From the NCBI GenBank assembly GCA_963920705.1, contig CAWUCO010000284.1:1073222-1137221 (forward strand): DNA of 64,000 nt, written 5' to 3'. Below, in pieces: positions 1 to 9,771 of the stretch. The notes beneath the pieces are model-generated. The model saw nothing but the letters and a program-made list of their open reading frames with translations, was not told the DNA's origin and made no database searches. This DNA comes from Odiellus spinosus (Eukaryota > Arthropoda > Arachnida > Opiliones > Phalangiidae). The position numbers and the translations under genes are program-made. The number at the start of each line of letters is the position of its first letter. Positions within the stretch are counted from its first letter, which is position 1.

Positions 1-368
1 GAATAACGGTGTGGAGTGGAAAGCCCCCGCTACACAAGCCCAAGCGCGGATACATTTAAGCTTAAACTAAAAGAGAGACAATTTTGGCCAACTTCCTATT
101 CCAATTCACTGTCAAAGCTAAACTCAGCGGATTCAAGAGTGTCGAACCCCTCGATCCACCTGTATTCTCTCTAATGAACTGTTAGCTTATAAATAAATCA
201 CAAATCAAATTTTACCTTAGAAATTAATTTCTAATTAAAGGTTAAATTATAAAAAAATGTAAAAAATGCTAGTTTATAAAATGATCTGTAACGAAATTTT
301 AGCTCGTAAATGTTTTTGCCTAGCAAATTAGGGACTGTCCATAAACCACGTCACGCGAAAAAGCCCAA
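1..368. other. AT-rich flank, no gene seen
   Basis: No open frame, splice-site pair or repeat that I recognise. The stretch from about 180 to 330 is very AT-rich. It ends where the left arm of a fold-back element begins. Confidence 0.5.
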
Positions 369-754
369 TGCAAATTGATACTTCTTATAACTAACAAACT
401 TGCACACGTTTAAAGGTATAATGAAGGCTGACCGAAAACACATCATTTGCCGATCCTTCTCATAAAAATTGAGTCTTAACTATAGGAAAACCCCCAAAAA
501 ACTATTCGCGCCAGTTGTTGTAAAATGGTGAGCAATTTTAAAAAATAGCTTTACTGTCAGATTCTACTTACTTTCTAAAGGTGAGTAATTTCCAATCGAA
601 TTATTATACTGGCGCGAATAGTTTTTTGGGGTTTTCCTATAGTTAAGACTCAATTTTTATGAGAAGGATCGGCAAATGATGTGTTTTCGGTCAGCCTTCA
701 TTATACCTTTAAACGTGTGCAAGTTTGTTAGTTATAAGAAGTATAAATTTGCAT
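369..754. mobile_element. Fold-back element (MITE-like) with ~145-bp inverted arms
   Basis: Left arm (about 369-514) and right arm (about 610-754) are near-perfect reverse complements. For example, a tract with ATTCGCGCCAG and GAGTCTTAACTATAGG is mirrored on the other side. About 95 bp separate the arms. It has no coding capacity. The mirror similarity is high, so the insertion is probably fairly recent. No clear target-site duplication was seen and the superfamily is unknown. Confidence 0.8.
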
Positions 755-876
755 AATGCCTGTAATTCGGGATCATGTTATTGTGGGTTTTCGATTACAC
801 CCCCCTCCTCCGATACGATATACCAGCATTATAATGAATATTAAATTGCATTGTAGTTATTTTCTTCCGAGATAAG

Positions 877-1143
877 ATGGGAACGGAGGAAGAAAATGAT
901 AAAATGAGGAATTCTTCGAGTGATGTAAGAATGGAGGTAAATAAAGCGCTAGTTGCCGAATCGTTTCAGATTGAAGAGCTTTTTCATATTGAAGAACAAA
1001 AATTAGAATTGAAAATGGAGCTAAATATGGCCTTAGCCATTCAATTTGAGTTAGAAGAAGTGCTATGGAACGAAATGTTTAATGAAAGAGCAAACGCCCA
1101 TTTTGCCCGACTCAATCGAGAAGCAATAATTAACGAAGAATAA
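877..1143 (+). CDS. Hypothetical small acidic helical protein
   Basis: ATG-initiated frame of 88 codons ending in TAA, with an AATAAA hexamer about 50 bp downstream (near 1195), as expected for a last exon. The product is rich in Glu and Leu, has no Cys, and should be mostly alpha-helical (a run of EL/ME-type heptads from about residue 30 to 80). No signal peptide or known family is recognised. It could be a single-exon small gene, the last exon of a longer gene, or a chance frame. Only the polyadenylation hexamer and the low-complexity charged composition favour a real gene. Confidence 0.3.
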   Translation: MGTEEENDKMRNSSSDVRMEVNKALVAESFQIEELFHIEEQKLELKMELNMALAIQFELEEVLWNEMFNERANAHFARLNREAIINEE

Positions 1144-1145
1144 TT

Positions 1146-1779
1146 AAAAATAATTGGAAAACAAAATTTAAAATGTGCACAAACTCTTCCCGCAAATAAA
1201 ATTTATGTTCGTTATTTAAATGATATGTTTACAATAATAAAGTGTTAGCGAAATGATAAATTTCTCTCTAAGATTCCTGGAGCATGTACATAATATAAGT
1301 TTTTAGGGTGACTAAAATAATTAATTTTCTTTGTACTCCAATGAAATCTTTATTTTTAAAAATAGTATTAGCCAGAATTTTTGACAGCCGCAAAATTGTT
1401 GAGAAATTTCGAAGGATTTGTCGAGCAACATCTTTATCTCGTAATGACGGGAACAATAGGCTACATACTACGCTATAACAATGAACGGCGGATTTTTGGG
1501 TTAGTTGTAAGACCGTACCAATTGAATTAAATTGAAATTATTTATTTTAGATTGATTATTTAAAATGAATAGGTTTTGATTCATTTGGACGTCCTAATCA
1601 ATTTCACAAATTATACGACTTTTGACTTCTTAAAATACAAGGGGGTTTGAGAAAAATCCATGGTTGAGGCTTTATCATTAGCCATTTTTCCGAAGTTCTC
1701 GGGACGCGCGACACCTGCGGTGCTTGGTAGCAAGTTCCTCTTGGACAAACCAGAAAATATTACAGACTGAATGTTCCAC
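1146..1779. other. Gene-poor spacer with possible minus-strand poly(A) signal
   Basis: No supported gene. On the minus strand an AATAAA lies near 1540-1545, about 240 bp past the stop codon of the possible minus-strand exon at 1780-1965, so this stretch may be its 3' UTR. Confidence 0.35.
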
Positions 1780-1965
1780 TCACAACCCATTGTCGGTAGA
1801 TGATTGGCAATTACTTTCGGTACAGTTTTCGTCTGAAATTCTTGTTTGACGACTATTACTGATATTATCATAATACGAGAGATCCCAGTCATTGGAAGAA
1901 TCCAAGGATGGAGCTGGTCCAGAGGTTATTTTCCAAACCGGCTGACAAGACGTTAGTTTCCACTC
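1780..1965 (-). CDS. Possible terminal exon of a host gene (unknown function)
   Basis: Reading leftwards on the minus strand, a T-rich tract ends in ATAG at 1966-1970 and is followed by 61 open codons and TGA at 1780-1782. The open frame is Ser/Asn/Asp-rich with several Trp and Cys, and looks more like protein than intron. A candidate donor of the neighbouring exon (2015-2014) lies only 50 bp away. Spliced there, the phase would select a different, shorter frame (about 25 codons), so either the donor is elsewhere or the short frame is the real one. No family is recognised. Confidence 0.3.
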   Translation of the reverse strand, partial: EWKLTSCQPVWKITSGPAPSLDSSNDWDLSYYDNISNSRQTRISDENCTESNCQSSTDNGL

Positions 1966-2015
1966 CTATGATAAAAAAAATATCTTAAAGACTGAATGTA
2001 GACTAATTTCCATAC

Positions 2016-2331
2016 CGTTAGTATTTGTACTTGAATAGCTCCTTTTATGTTTAGAATAACGAGGCTTTATGAAGAACTGTCGAACTTTTACTGACTGTAG
2101 GTATCTCATAAGTCGAGTCCGAAAACACTCACTGCTTGCATGTGTCAATTCTTCGTAGCCAGGTCGTCTCTTTCTTGTGATAAATGAAAGCCGTGTCCTT
2201 GCTCTGTTGACTTCAAATGGTGATGACATTCTGCGCTGGTTGACTATCTCACTAAAGTTATTATAGCGTTCTTTCGTCTGATCTGGTTTCGTCTCGTCTC
2301 CGGGTCTGCTCACGAAGTTCACTGAACACGG
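2016..2331 (-). CDS. Possible internal exon of a host gene (unknown function)
   Basis: Minus-strand open frame of about 100 codons, rich in Arg, Ser and Thr, including the stretch RARTRLSFITRKRRPGYEE. It is bounded upstream by a CAG acceptor candidate (near 2323) and downstream by an ACG|GTATGG donor candidate at 2015. The basic, low-hydrophobic composition suggests a nuclear or disordered protein. There is no ATG near the 5' side, so it is likely an internal exon. It probably belongs with the exon at 1780-1965. No known domain is identified. Confidence 0.35.
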
Positions 2332-2699
2332 CTACTTTTGCTTATGAAAATTATCGGAAATGTTTCTTGGTTTTATAGCGGAGAAACTGAAGCCTATTTT
2401 TTTTCAACATCAGATATCCACTTTTCATTCAAAATTGATGTTTTTTAAACACGGGAAACCTACTGTACTTCTGTTCAAGGAGAGTTTTCCCGACTATAAT
2501 TTTTAACATTTTGTATCAATCAGCCTCAGTTTTAGATCTTATATCGTTTCTATTTTGGATGCCCGTGTAAACGTACCTTCATTTAAGGTCAATTTAATGG
2601 GATACTCATGATATAATATAATAGTCGAAATTAAAGGGCTGAAGAGGGCTACCCGAGTAGAAAAACCCAGTGAATGTAATTTTCAGTTATGGATAAAAA

Positions 2700-3660
2700 A
2701 TACCATTAAAAATAGCTTATCTACTGTTTAATAAATTAAATTTTTGTTCATCAATTTAGAACCACTTAAAAAAGTTCGGCTAGGTTTATGTTTTAACCTT
2801 TTCGTAACCCATTCAGCCACCTTTCTCTCTAGTACTTCATATACCTTATCAATCTTTCATTATTGAAATCTTTGTTTAACCAAGAGAAGCACCCGAACTC
2901 AATAAACTATACTTTCTCTCCAGTAACTCGAATTCAATGGATATTCCTTATCATTCTACTGTTTAAGAAATAAAATTTTTGTTTACCATTTGGAAGCAAT
3001 TAATAAAGCTCAGCTAAGCTTATGATTTCACCCTTTTGTAACTGATTCAGGCACCTTACTTTCTATTACTTCATGTACATTATCAATATTTCATTATTAG
3101 TTAAAAACCTAGTTGCCTGTTGCCAGGCCACTAGAAGGAACAGGTTATTCCTAACGTAAGTACTACTTTCACAGTTGTAATTACAACTTTGAATGGACAG
3201 ATATGATTATCATTCCGAGAACACCCATCACAACTTTCAATGGACATGTATTATCATTTTAAATGGGAGTGCCATTGATCTAAAACTTTCACGAATAACT
3301 CTGCGAAAATTTCTACTTGGTCTATTATGCTGTACCCAAGACTTCCCAATCGCTTAGTTTTGGAAATAGTGGTGCTTGTTACATTCTATAACACAAATTT
3401 TCGCAGAGTTATTCGTGAAAGGTTTGGATCAATGGCACTCCCATTTAAAATGATAATATATGTCCATTGAAAGTTGTGATGGGTGTTCTCGGAATGATAA
3501 TCATATCTGTCCATTCAAAGTTGTAATTACAACTGTGAAAGTAGTACTTACGTTATTAATAACCTGTTCCTTCTAGTGGCCTGGCAACAGGCAACTAGGT
3601 TTTAACTAATATTTGTCCCTTTGTAAAAAGTAGTCTGCCTGAACTGGTGAGTTAGTTTGT
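2700..3660. repeat. Diverged ~245-bp tandem duplication, second copy split by a fold-back element
   Basis: The segment 2700-2885 (ACTGTTTAATAAATTAAATT... CTTTCATTATTG) recurs at about 2947-3098 and resumes after 3611 (AATATTTGTCCC versus AAATCTTTGTTT). The copies differ at many sites, so the duplication is old. The fold-back element at 3096-3610 lies inside the second copy. Confidence 0.55.
3096..3610. mobile_element. Fold-back element with ~210-bp inverted arms
   Basis: Left arm from AGTTAAAACCTAGTTGCC-like sequence (about 3098) to GAAAATTT (about 3312). Right arm from AAATTTTCGCAGAG (about 3394) to TTTTAACTAAT (3610). The arms mirror each other with few mismatches over some 210 bp, and the loop is about 80 bp. 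No coding potential. It sits in one copy of a local duplication, which gives the uninterrupted site for comparison. The superfamily is not recognised. Confidence 0.85.
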
Positions 3661-3794
3661 CAATAAACAAAATAGTTGCATTAGAAAATTTATTTTAATG
3701 TTGAAAAAAAAAATTTTAAAACGTTTTCGTGCAAAGTGACAAGTGTGAAAGTATCATTGTAAGCTGGGAAACCAAACAATTTTCTCTCCGAGAA

Positions 3795-4021
3795 ACTTAA
3801 CCTAACCTAACCCCGTGGGCAGCGTCAGAGGCGTAGCCTATTCTGGGTGGTTGCCAGAAGAAATACAATTATATAGGAAAATTCAATTATACAGACAGAA
3901 ATTAAATAGTTTTAGAAGAGTGGAAAATGAATTAAAATTAAATTTGAACGAAAGTTGCTACAAATCAATTAGTGATAATCAGGCAGAATTAATACTCGTG
4001 CGGGTATGCTCAGTTTATTAA
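3795..4021 (+). other. Short open frame after a TAACC run, doubtful
   Basis: A CTTAACCTAACCTAACCCC run is followed by a 68-codon open frame (3815-4021, starting with GTG) containing the repeated phrase QLYRKIQLYRQ. Nothing links it to a family. The TGGGAAACCAAA sequence at about 3758 resembles the terminal motif of the repeat family at 17.9 and 18.65 kb, so this may be repeat-derived. Listed so that the stretch is accounted for. Confidence 0.15.
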
Positions 4022-4209
4022 AAATTAAATATCATTACACGAGGAATGTGCTGATCAATGTTGCCCCTGGTGATTGACTTTAATTTGACAGGTAACGTGA
4101 CCTGAGGTTTGTTGACCAGCATCTTGGTTCGTTTAATTGTGCAAAGAGATATATTTAATGTATGTATAGATATTCGCAGTAATTTTACTGATATTTGCAC
4201 GCTTAGACC

Positions 4210-4791
4210 ATCGAGAAATTACCCCCCAGTAATATTGGCTTTATTTTTCTCTACCTCTAATGATACTAGTTTCCTCCTTTCATTCCAAATAATAACCTTA
4301 ATACAAATGTTTTCCATTGATTCCAATATATTGCTAATATACTCTTAAGACGATTGCTAATTACCTTTCCATTTAGTGGAATTGGATGAGGGTTTAAAAC
4401 AGTTGGTCCTGATTCCCCAGTAAAATGTTGAGAACCAATATATTTGGCACTCTTCTTATAATCAAATTTATCAATAGAGGCTAACCACTTCTCAAACTTT
4501 ATAAACTGTTTTTTTGGATTAGGAAACCTATGGTAGGTTATTCCTTTCACTTCTCCTCTTGAATCATTTTTACAAACTCCTTAATAACATTTTTTTACCG
4601 TCATAATTAAAAATTGCCATGATTGCTCAATGAAACCCGACGTACATGAAAGCTGACATCTTGTCCTAAATTTTCGTTTTTTTGAGCTGTTTAACGGTGG
4701 CGCTACGCTCGTTATGGATAACTGTTTTGGGGAAAAAATCAATAGAGGCTTTTGCTTGCCTTACGACTCCTTCTGGGGGTAATTTCTCGAT
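4210..4791. mobile_element. Non-autonomous TIR element carrying a THAP-domain remnant
   Basis: The ends are inverted repeats of about 20 bp: ATCGAGAAATTACCCCC at 4210-4229 and its complement at 4773-4791. Inside, on the minus strand, is a THAP zinc-finger remnant. THAP domains occur in P-element and Kolobok-type transposases, so this fits an internally deleted copy of such a DNA transposon. TTAG occurs just outside both ends (4203-4206 and 4792-4795), but offset by three bases on the left, so it is not a convincing target duplication. Confidence 0.6.
4266..4573 (-). pseudogene. THAP zinc-finger domain remnant
   Basis: Minus strand. The order of THAP landmarks is kept: a Cys-x4-Cys pair (C Y * G V C), then C-K-N as in GCKN, then YHRFP (family FHRFP), a KWLASI segment around the invariant Trp, SQHF (family CSEHF, Cys lost here), and NPHPIPL in the place of AVPTIF. 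There is a stop codon between the first two cysteines, and the Cys of the CxxH pair is replaced, so the zinc site cannot form. THAP fingers bind DNA, and in P-type transposases they sit at the N-terminus. The frame continues about 30 codons past the domain without recognisable catalytic sequence. It is most likely a decayed transposase exon; a decayed host THAP gene is less likely because of the TIRs around it. Confidence 0.6.
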
Positions 4792-5114
4792 TTAGCGTAG
4801 CTACGGTAGTACGGTAGCTGTAAGATAACGGATTAACGTACGAAATCAGCTTTCACCTATTGGCAAAAAGTTGAGACACTACCTAAATTTATTTTTGAAT
4901 TATAATTAAATTTTAATGATATTATGATATTTGAAGAGGATGATATTTTATTAGATAATTTATTTTAAGAAAAAATAAAGTTTAATAAAAAAGTAATGTT
5001 AAAAAAATTAAACTGTAGACTTGATTCGAATCGTAGATCACAGGATTTAAAATACTGAAAAACGAAGGCGGTCGGGGGAGAGAATAGTGACATCTATCGA
5101 GTAAAAACTGACCC

Positions 5115-5149
5115 TTCTACAACGTAGACCTTTAGTCTACGTTGTAGAA
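5115..5149. repeat. Perfect 15-bp inverted repeat (hairpin)
   Basis: TTCTACAACGTAGAC and its exact complement are separated by 5 bp. It would form a strong stem-loop. It is isolated and its function is unknown. Confidence 0.6.
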
Positions 5150-6189
5150 ATCGTCCAACTAAGCCTTCTATTAAAATTTATAACTCATTTTTATTAATAT
5201 TTAAGTCCAAATGGGAAATAAACTTATAAAAATACAATTAAGACATTTCAAAAATCCAATAAACCAAAATAATTACCATGTTAGTCTTTTGTTAAAGATA
5301 TAGAATTTTTACGCATCAAACCGATGAAAAATTTTATGGCGTCTCTTTTCGCCACTCGCCCGCTTATTTCACTTCCGAAATTCTGCGGGTATAAAGCTAA
5401 AGGTGTCTCTTTTCTCTATCCCAGTCTCCCAGAATAAATAAAGAGAACCGAGGTCGCTTTTCAGCAGCGTGTAGGAAATTTGTGGGCTGGATGATTATTC
5501 GCCTGACGGCGCGTTCATTGGCTAGTGGTGGAACCATACGGAATTTCAACGCTTACGAACTTACGTTCATAGCAATGATAGAGCTTGAAGCTATAGCCTT
5601 TTTTGCCTAAGCGGGTTGTCTAAGCGGGCTGTGCAAATACTCTATGGGCGTTTATGCACTAGCTAGAGGCAACCGTAATTTCAACGCGTACAAAGCGAGC
5701 GACCATTCTGTATAACATAGATTTAAAATTAATTTTACTTTATATTAAAGTCTGATTGGGGGAAAAAAGGTCAAAAGCACACATATCGACATTAGATTAA
5801 ACGAAATCACTCAAAAAAAGGTAAAATTAGAGATAGGCCGGGGTAATCGGCGACGCTAGGTACAGACACACTGAACTTTAACGTGTATCAAAAAAAAGCG
5901 TCACGTGTAATTCCATGATTTTTGAGCTTCCCTAATGTATAAGAATCTCGGATCTTGGCAGCCCATGTTATTTCCCCATTGGAGTTAATACAGCCCAAAC
6001 AAAGGAGCTGCTGGCCGTCTACGGAAAACTAGAGCTAGGAATAACAGATGCTGGCGAGAGCCAGCATCTAATTTAAATCTGTGTTTAACTAAAGATACTC
6101 TCGTACCCGAAAGAAGTCTTATCAAATTTTGTCAAAGTACCTTTGTCTCTATTAATTCGAATTCAGTGGACGGTGGGGGTGTATTCCTG
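5150..6189. other. Stretch without a supported gene
   Basis: No convincing exon. It holds a perfect 10-bp hairpin with a GAGA loop at 6046-6069 (AGATGCTGGC/GCCAGCATCT). The rest is unremarkable on both strands. Confidence 0.4.
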
Positions 6190-6300
6190 TTGAACCGACA
6201 TGCATTCGACCGACTCAATATCGATTGTATTTATCATTTATATATATCGATATTTTCTAGGTCCCATTCGACCGATACAATATCGATTGAGGAAAATGTT
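6190..6300. repeat. Cluster of CATTCGACCGA-type motifs (small inverted pair)
   Basis: ATTCGACCGACTCAATATCGATTG and ATTCGACCGATACAATATCGATTG-like units occur about 75 bp apart around an AT core. The same motif is found many times at 6776-7045, so both are fragments of one repeat family. Confidence 0.55.
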
Positions 6301-6775
6301 GATGATGATATATTATAATAGAATGACTTTTAAGTCACCGTGGCGTAGTGAAAGAAAGTCGAGGTTAGATTACGTTAAAGGTTAGTTTATATTTTTTGAC
6401 TTTGGTGGATTGTTTCTGTTATTTTATGTTGTCACTGTGGTGTAGTTTTACGATAATGGTTAGTTAGGATAGGTTAGGTTTCAATTACTCATGAATATGA
6501 ATTAAAAAAATAAATATAAATCAGCAATTCACTTTATATAAATAAGTTCCAGGGATCTGAAAGTATTTGGTTCTTCTAAACTAAATCTTGTGCTTCATAT
6601 TTTACGAACTGTTCGAGTGTAGTGCTCATTTTACTTGGCCATTAAATTATTATAAGTGAATCAGATTTCTCGCTTGCAAAGATTGAATCTTTGCGTTCCC
6701 GGGAATTTTATTTTTAATTCCAGCGGGTATATTCAAGCAGAGATTCTGGTCCCATTTAACCGAATCCCCCAAAAG

Positions 6776-7045
6776 TGCGGAACATTCGGTCGAATGGGAT
6801 GTCGGTCGATTGGGATGTCGATCGAATGGGATGTCGACCCATTAGACCGACATCCTATTCGATCGACATAACCCATTCGACAGAATGCCCTTCGACCGAC
6901 ATTCCATTCGACCGACATCCCATTCGACCGACCAAATATCGATTGCATTATTTTATAATTATCGATATTGTGTCGGTCGATTGGGATTTTATTTTGGTGA
7001 TTTATCGTGGCTAAAAATGTGTCGGTCCAATGGGCCACAATCGAC
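6776..7045. repeat. Array of CATTCGACCGACAT motifs in both orientations
   Basis: About ten copies of a 15-17-bp motif (CCATTCGACCGACAT or its complement ATGTCGGTCGAATGG) are packed head to tail. The orientation flips near 6840, and a CAATCGATATT-type core lies near 6945. The open frames here are by-products of the short period. It may be the multiplied terminal repeat of a DNA transposon. Confidence 0.6.
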
Positions 7046-7049
7046 GGTG

Positions 7050-7962
7050 GGATATTGGATACCCGTGTAAACGCACTTTTATATAGATTATTCAATCCAC
7101 CCCAAGTTTGCAGCAAGACTAAGCCTTTGCTTCCCGTTATACCTTTGCTTTTTGGACTAAATGATATATGGAAAACAGCTTAGCGCGTGCTGCAAACTCA
7201 AACTGGTTTTAAACGGTCACAATTCTTTAAATTTTTGAACAATTTCTTAAATATCTTCTAAGCTATCTCGAATTTTAAACTGAATTATTAATTAGATTAA
7301 GTTTAACCATTTTGATATTTTTAATTATAAAATAAATTAATATTGCGTTTCATTTACCTAAACGATATCACACCATAAGGCTCATTTGCATTCACTCTAA
7401 AAAGGTAGTATATAAACCGTTCGAGTGATGTGGCCATGAAGTTGGGAGGAACACCCCCTCCCTTCAAAGTCTAGACGTTTATCGTAACCCTAGGCACTTG
7501 GTAGGCAACGCTAATTTACCCATTGGTGGGGCGATGTTTGGAGAGTGGAAGATTGATGTGGACCATATTAGTGAGGCCCGCTGAGATCAGACACTAAAGG
7601 TTGGACCTTGATGTGGGGATGGTCGGAGGTGATTATAACAGTGGGAGACGTCCAGCTTCAACTGTCCAGCATCGAGGTTTGACCGTAAAGTGGATGGTGA
7701 AAGGCGATAATATGCAATTGGAGACGTCCTGTTGCATATAATTGCACGACACCTGAAACTCAATGTGGCAGCCACGCTTAAAGGAGGTAATTCCCGTTAA
7801 ACGGAATTGAACGATAAGTTGGCATGATTACGTCTCTAGACTTTTGGCTCCACGAGCTAGGTCACGTGATATCCGCTTACGCCGGAAGTGACACACACAC
7901 ACAGAAAGAGACGATCAATGTAATACCTCCCCCTGAACTAAAGTTCAGTCGGGGAGGTAAAA
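7050..7962 (+). mobile_element. Unclassified ~0.9-kb element ending in a hairpin, copy A
   Basis: One of four long copies in the window (also 14038-15045 minus, 22330-23272 plus, 26021-27010 minus). Landmarks in order: AATCCACCCCAAGTTTGCAGC near 7092, an AT-rich centre, a conserved block with GGTTGGACCTTG and GAGACGTCC, GTCACGTGA, a CA-rich microsatellite, and a terminal palindrome CCTCCCC...AGTTCAGTCGGGGAGG at 7926-7957. There is no protein-coding potential. The terminal hairpin after a simple repeat is reminiscent of Helitron or SINE 3' ends, but the CTRR end of Helitrons is not seen. It abuts the SWIM-bearing element on its right. Confidence 0.7.
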
Positions 7963-7963
7963 A

Positions 7964-8998
7964 CGCCTGTTAAAGTTTTCAACCTGCCGAACAACAAAGT
8001 TGTGCAGCAAAGCAAATTCAAGGAGCGAGCACAGACTATACAGCTAACTCGTAATAGTCTTTGTGTTCTGAAAAAACAAAGAGAAGTAACACCGAAAAAG
8101 TATACTGTAGTGGTTTTTATTAAGAAACACATTATTAGTAATTCGACGAAAAATAACAATTTTTGTAATGAGCGACTTTAAAGCAAAGCGCGCGGAGTCT
8201 TACGTCGCTTTGACAATTGAAAAGTCCGGCTCTTTCAACGTTGAAGTTTGCCAAGTGGAAAAAGACCTAATTCGTGTTCGCGTAGGGAGTCAGTTCTCAG
8301 CCTTAGCCACGCATCAGGTTTTGATTCGATACGTTCCTAATGGTATCGGGACTGATTCAGTTACTTCGTGGTATTGCAACTGTAAACGGGGGAACTTGAC
8401 CATCGGAACTTGTGCTCACGTTAGCAGCCTTCTTTGGTACCTGGGCTATAAACGACACGAAGATAGCGGTAGCTGGTATCAATCTAAATTGCGTGCAGTC
8501 TGCGACGATGCTGGTGATTTGGACGATTTACCTAACATTGTTTGAAATATAATGCCACTAAAACTGTTATTTTTCGTTGAATAGATGGTTCTGTAAAGAA
8601 ACATATACACTATTATAGAAATGGATAAAAGAGCCGTTAAAAAGCATCTATTTATATCGCTAATGTTGCCTTTTTCCAAGGTTGGTTTAAAATATAAGAT
8701 TTTCTTTACTTTTGCCAACCTTGAAACTAACAAAAAGAGTCGTTAAATAGAACCCGTTTCTACGGCAGATGTTGCCTTTTTTCAAGGGTTGAATGTATAT
8801 AGAGTTTATAGATTCAACTATTATACATAAAGTGTTTCTTAATAAAAACCACTACAGTATACTTTTTCGGTGTTATTTCTCTTTGTTTTTTCAGAACACA
8901 AAGACTATACGAGTTAGCTGTATAGTCTGGGCCTTGCTCCTTGAAATTGCTTTGCTGCTTAACTTTGTCGTTCGGCAGGCTGAACACTTTTACAGGCA
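7964..8998. mobile_element. DNA transposon-like element with ~165-190-bp TIRs and a SWIM gene
   Basis: Left TIR about 7964-8135 and right TIR about 8818-8998 are inverted copies. Both begin GCCTGTAAAAG-like, continue through CCTGCCGAAC and AAGCAGCAAAGCAA, and end near AAGAAACAC. Between them is a single gene with a SWIM zinc finger, then an imperfect internal tandem pair (GTTGCCTTTTTCCAAGGTTGG). The internal sequence AAATAGAACCCGTTTCTACGG recurs at 56.6 kb, showing another copy. No transposase is present, so the element is non-autonomous or reduced. A target duplication was not resolved. Confidence 0.8.
8168..8545 (+). CDS. SWIM-type zinc-finger protein of a TIR element
   Basis: 125-residue intact frame starting with ATG just inside the left TIR. 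Residues about 68-85 read WYCNCKRGNLTIGTCAHVSS, the CxC...CxH signature of SWIM zinc fingers, followed by LLWYLGYKRH, which is typical of SWIM modules in invertebrate transposon-linked proteins. The N-terminal ~60 residues lack a known domain and the C-terminus is acidic (DDAGDLDDL). SWIM fingers bind DNA or proteins. By position this may be a helper or a captured end of a larger transposase. The absence of stops suggests either youth or constraint. No catalytic triad is present. Confidence 0.7.
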   Translation: MSDFKAKRAESYVALTIEKSGSFNVEVCQVEKDLIRVRVGSQFSALATHQVLIRYVPNGIGTDSVTSWYCNCKRGNLTIGTCAHVSSLLWYLGYKRHEDSGSWYQSKLRAVCDDAGDLDDLPNIV

Positions 8999-9473
8999 TT
9001 TTGGGCTTCCGCACCTCAAATTATGTCAAAATTTTGGGTAATATAAATCGTTGCTGAGAAAATTCCTATGGCAGTTACAAAACGATATTTTCCCAGAATC
9101 TTTATGTATCGGGTATCTACTAATATTCAAAATTTCAACTGATTTCAGGTGGGGAAAGACAGTCTACTCCATTGTCGAATCCAACGATGTGGCCTATCTT
9201 TAACATTATCGAGCTCAACTTCAATTGATTTGTATTCTCAGACTATAATGGTTAAATTATTATTTTTGTATTAGAAAGGTGAGGACACAACCCTAGTTTA
9301 CTATCACAATAAAATTTTACCAGTGGCGAAACAAAAAATTTTAACATTACGTTACCCAAATTCCTATGGGCCGTTTTGGTTGTTCTTTCTCGGAGCGAGA
9401 TCAATTTGACAAGCCGTCCCGATCGAGTCAGTTTCGCGCGCTTCGACGTTGCTGAAATTGAAACTGAAAGTTT
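8999..9473. other. Spacer with a possible arthropod-type initiator
   Basis: No gene. TCAGTTT at about 9427 matches the TCAGT-type initiator of arthropod promoters and lies about 45 bp before the ATG at 9474. No TATA box or clear downstream element was seen. Confidence 0.25.
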
Positions 9474-9771
9474 ATGTTCTATAATTATATTCTCCTGGCA
9501 ATTTTAAAAGCGTTCGTTTGTTCGAACGGACAATTACCAAATAACAACTTATCCAATACGTCAATAACCCCGATTCGTTTGATTATTACAGTTCGCCACC
9601 ATTTGAACCGGCGACGACGATTCATTTTTCCAAACTATCTCGACTCTAACTACGTTTTAGGAATGAAGTCGATTTTATACCACGTTCCTCTACTTGGCGT
9701 GGTTTTCCTTTTGGTGGCGGGGAAACACCTCCTCGGGGTATACGCGGGTTACATACGCAATTTGGGCTACA
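9474..9771 (+). CDS. Possible first exon of a host membrane or secreted protein
   Basis: The ATG opens a frame whose first ~18 residues (FYNYILLAILKAFVCSNG) look like a signal peptide. They are followed by a basic HHLNRRRRFIFP stretch (possible furin-like site) and a second hydrophobic segment (PLLGVVFLLVAGKHLLGVY). A textbook donor A|GTAAGT at 9771/9772 ends it in phase 1; the open frame runs only 30 bp beyond. The RRRRFIFP motif faintly recalls insect DM4/12-type secreted proteins, but this is weak. The downstream cysteine-rich terminal exon (12370) also starts in phase 1 on the same strand, so the two could belong together, with further exons possible between. Confidence 0.4.

Noticed and set aside
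6656-7116. Several short frames on both strands near 6.7-7.1 kb
   Set aside because: They lie over the CATTCGACCGACAT array and repeat its short period; no splice or start context.
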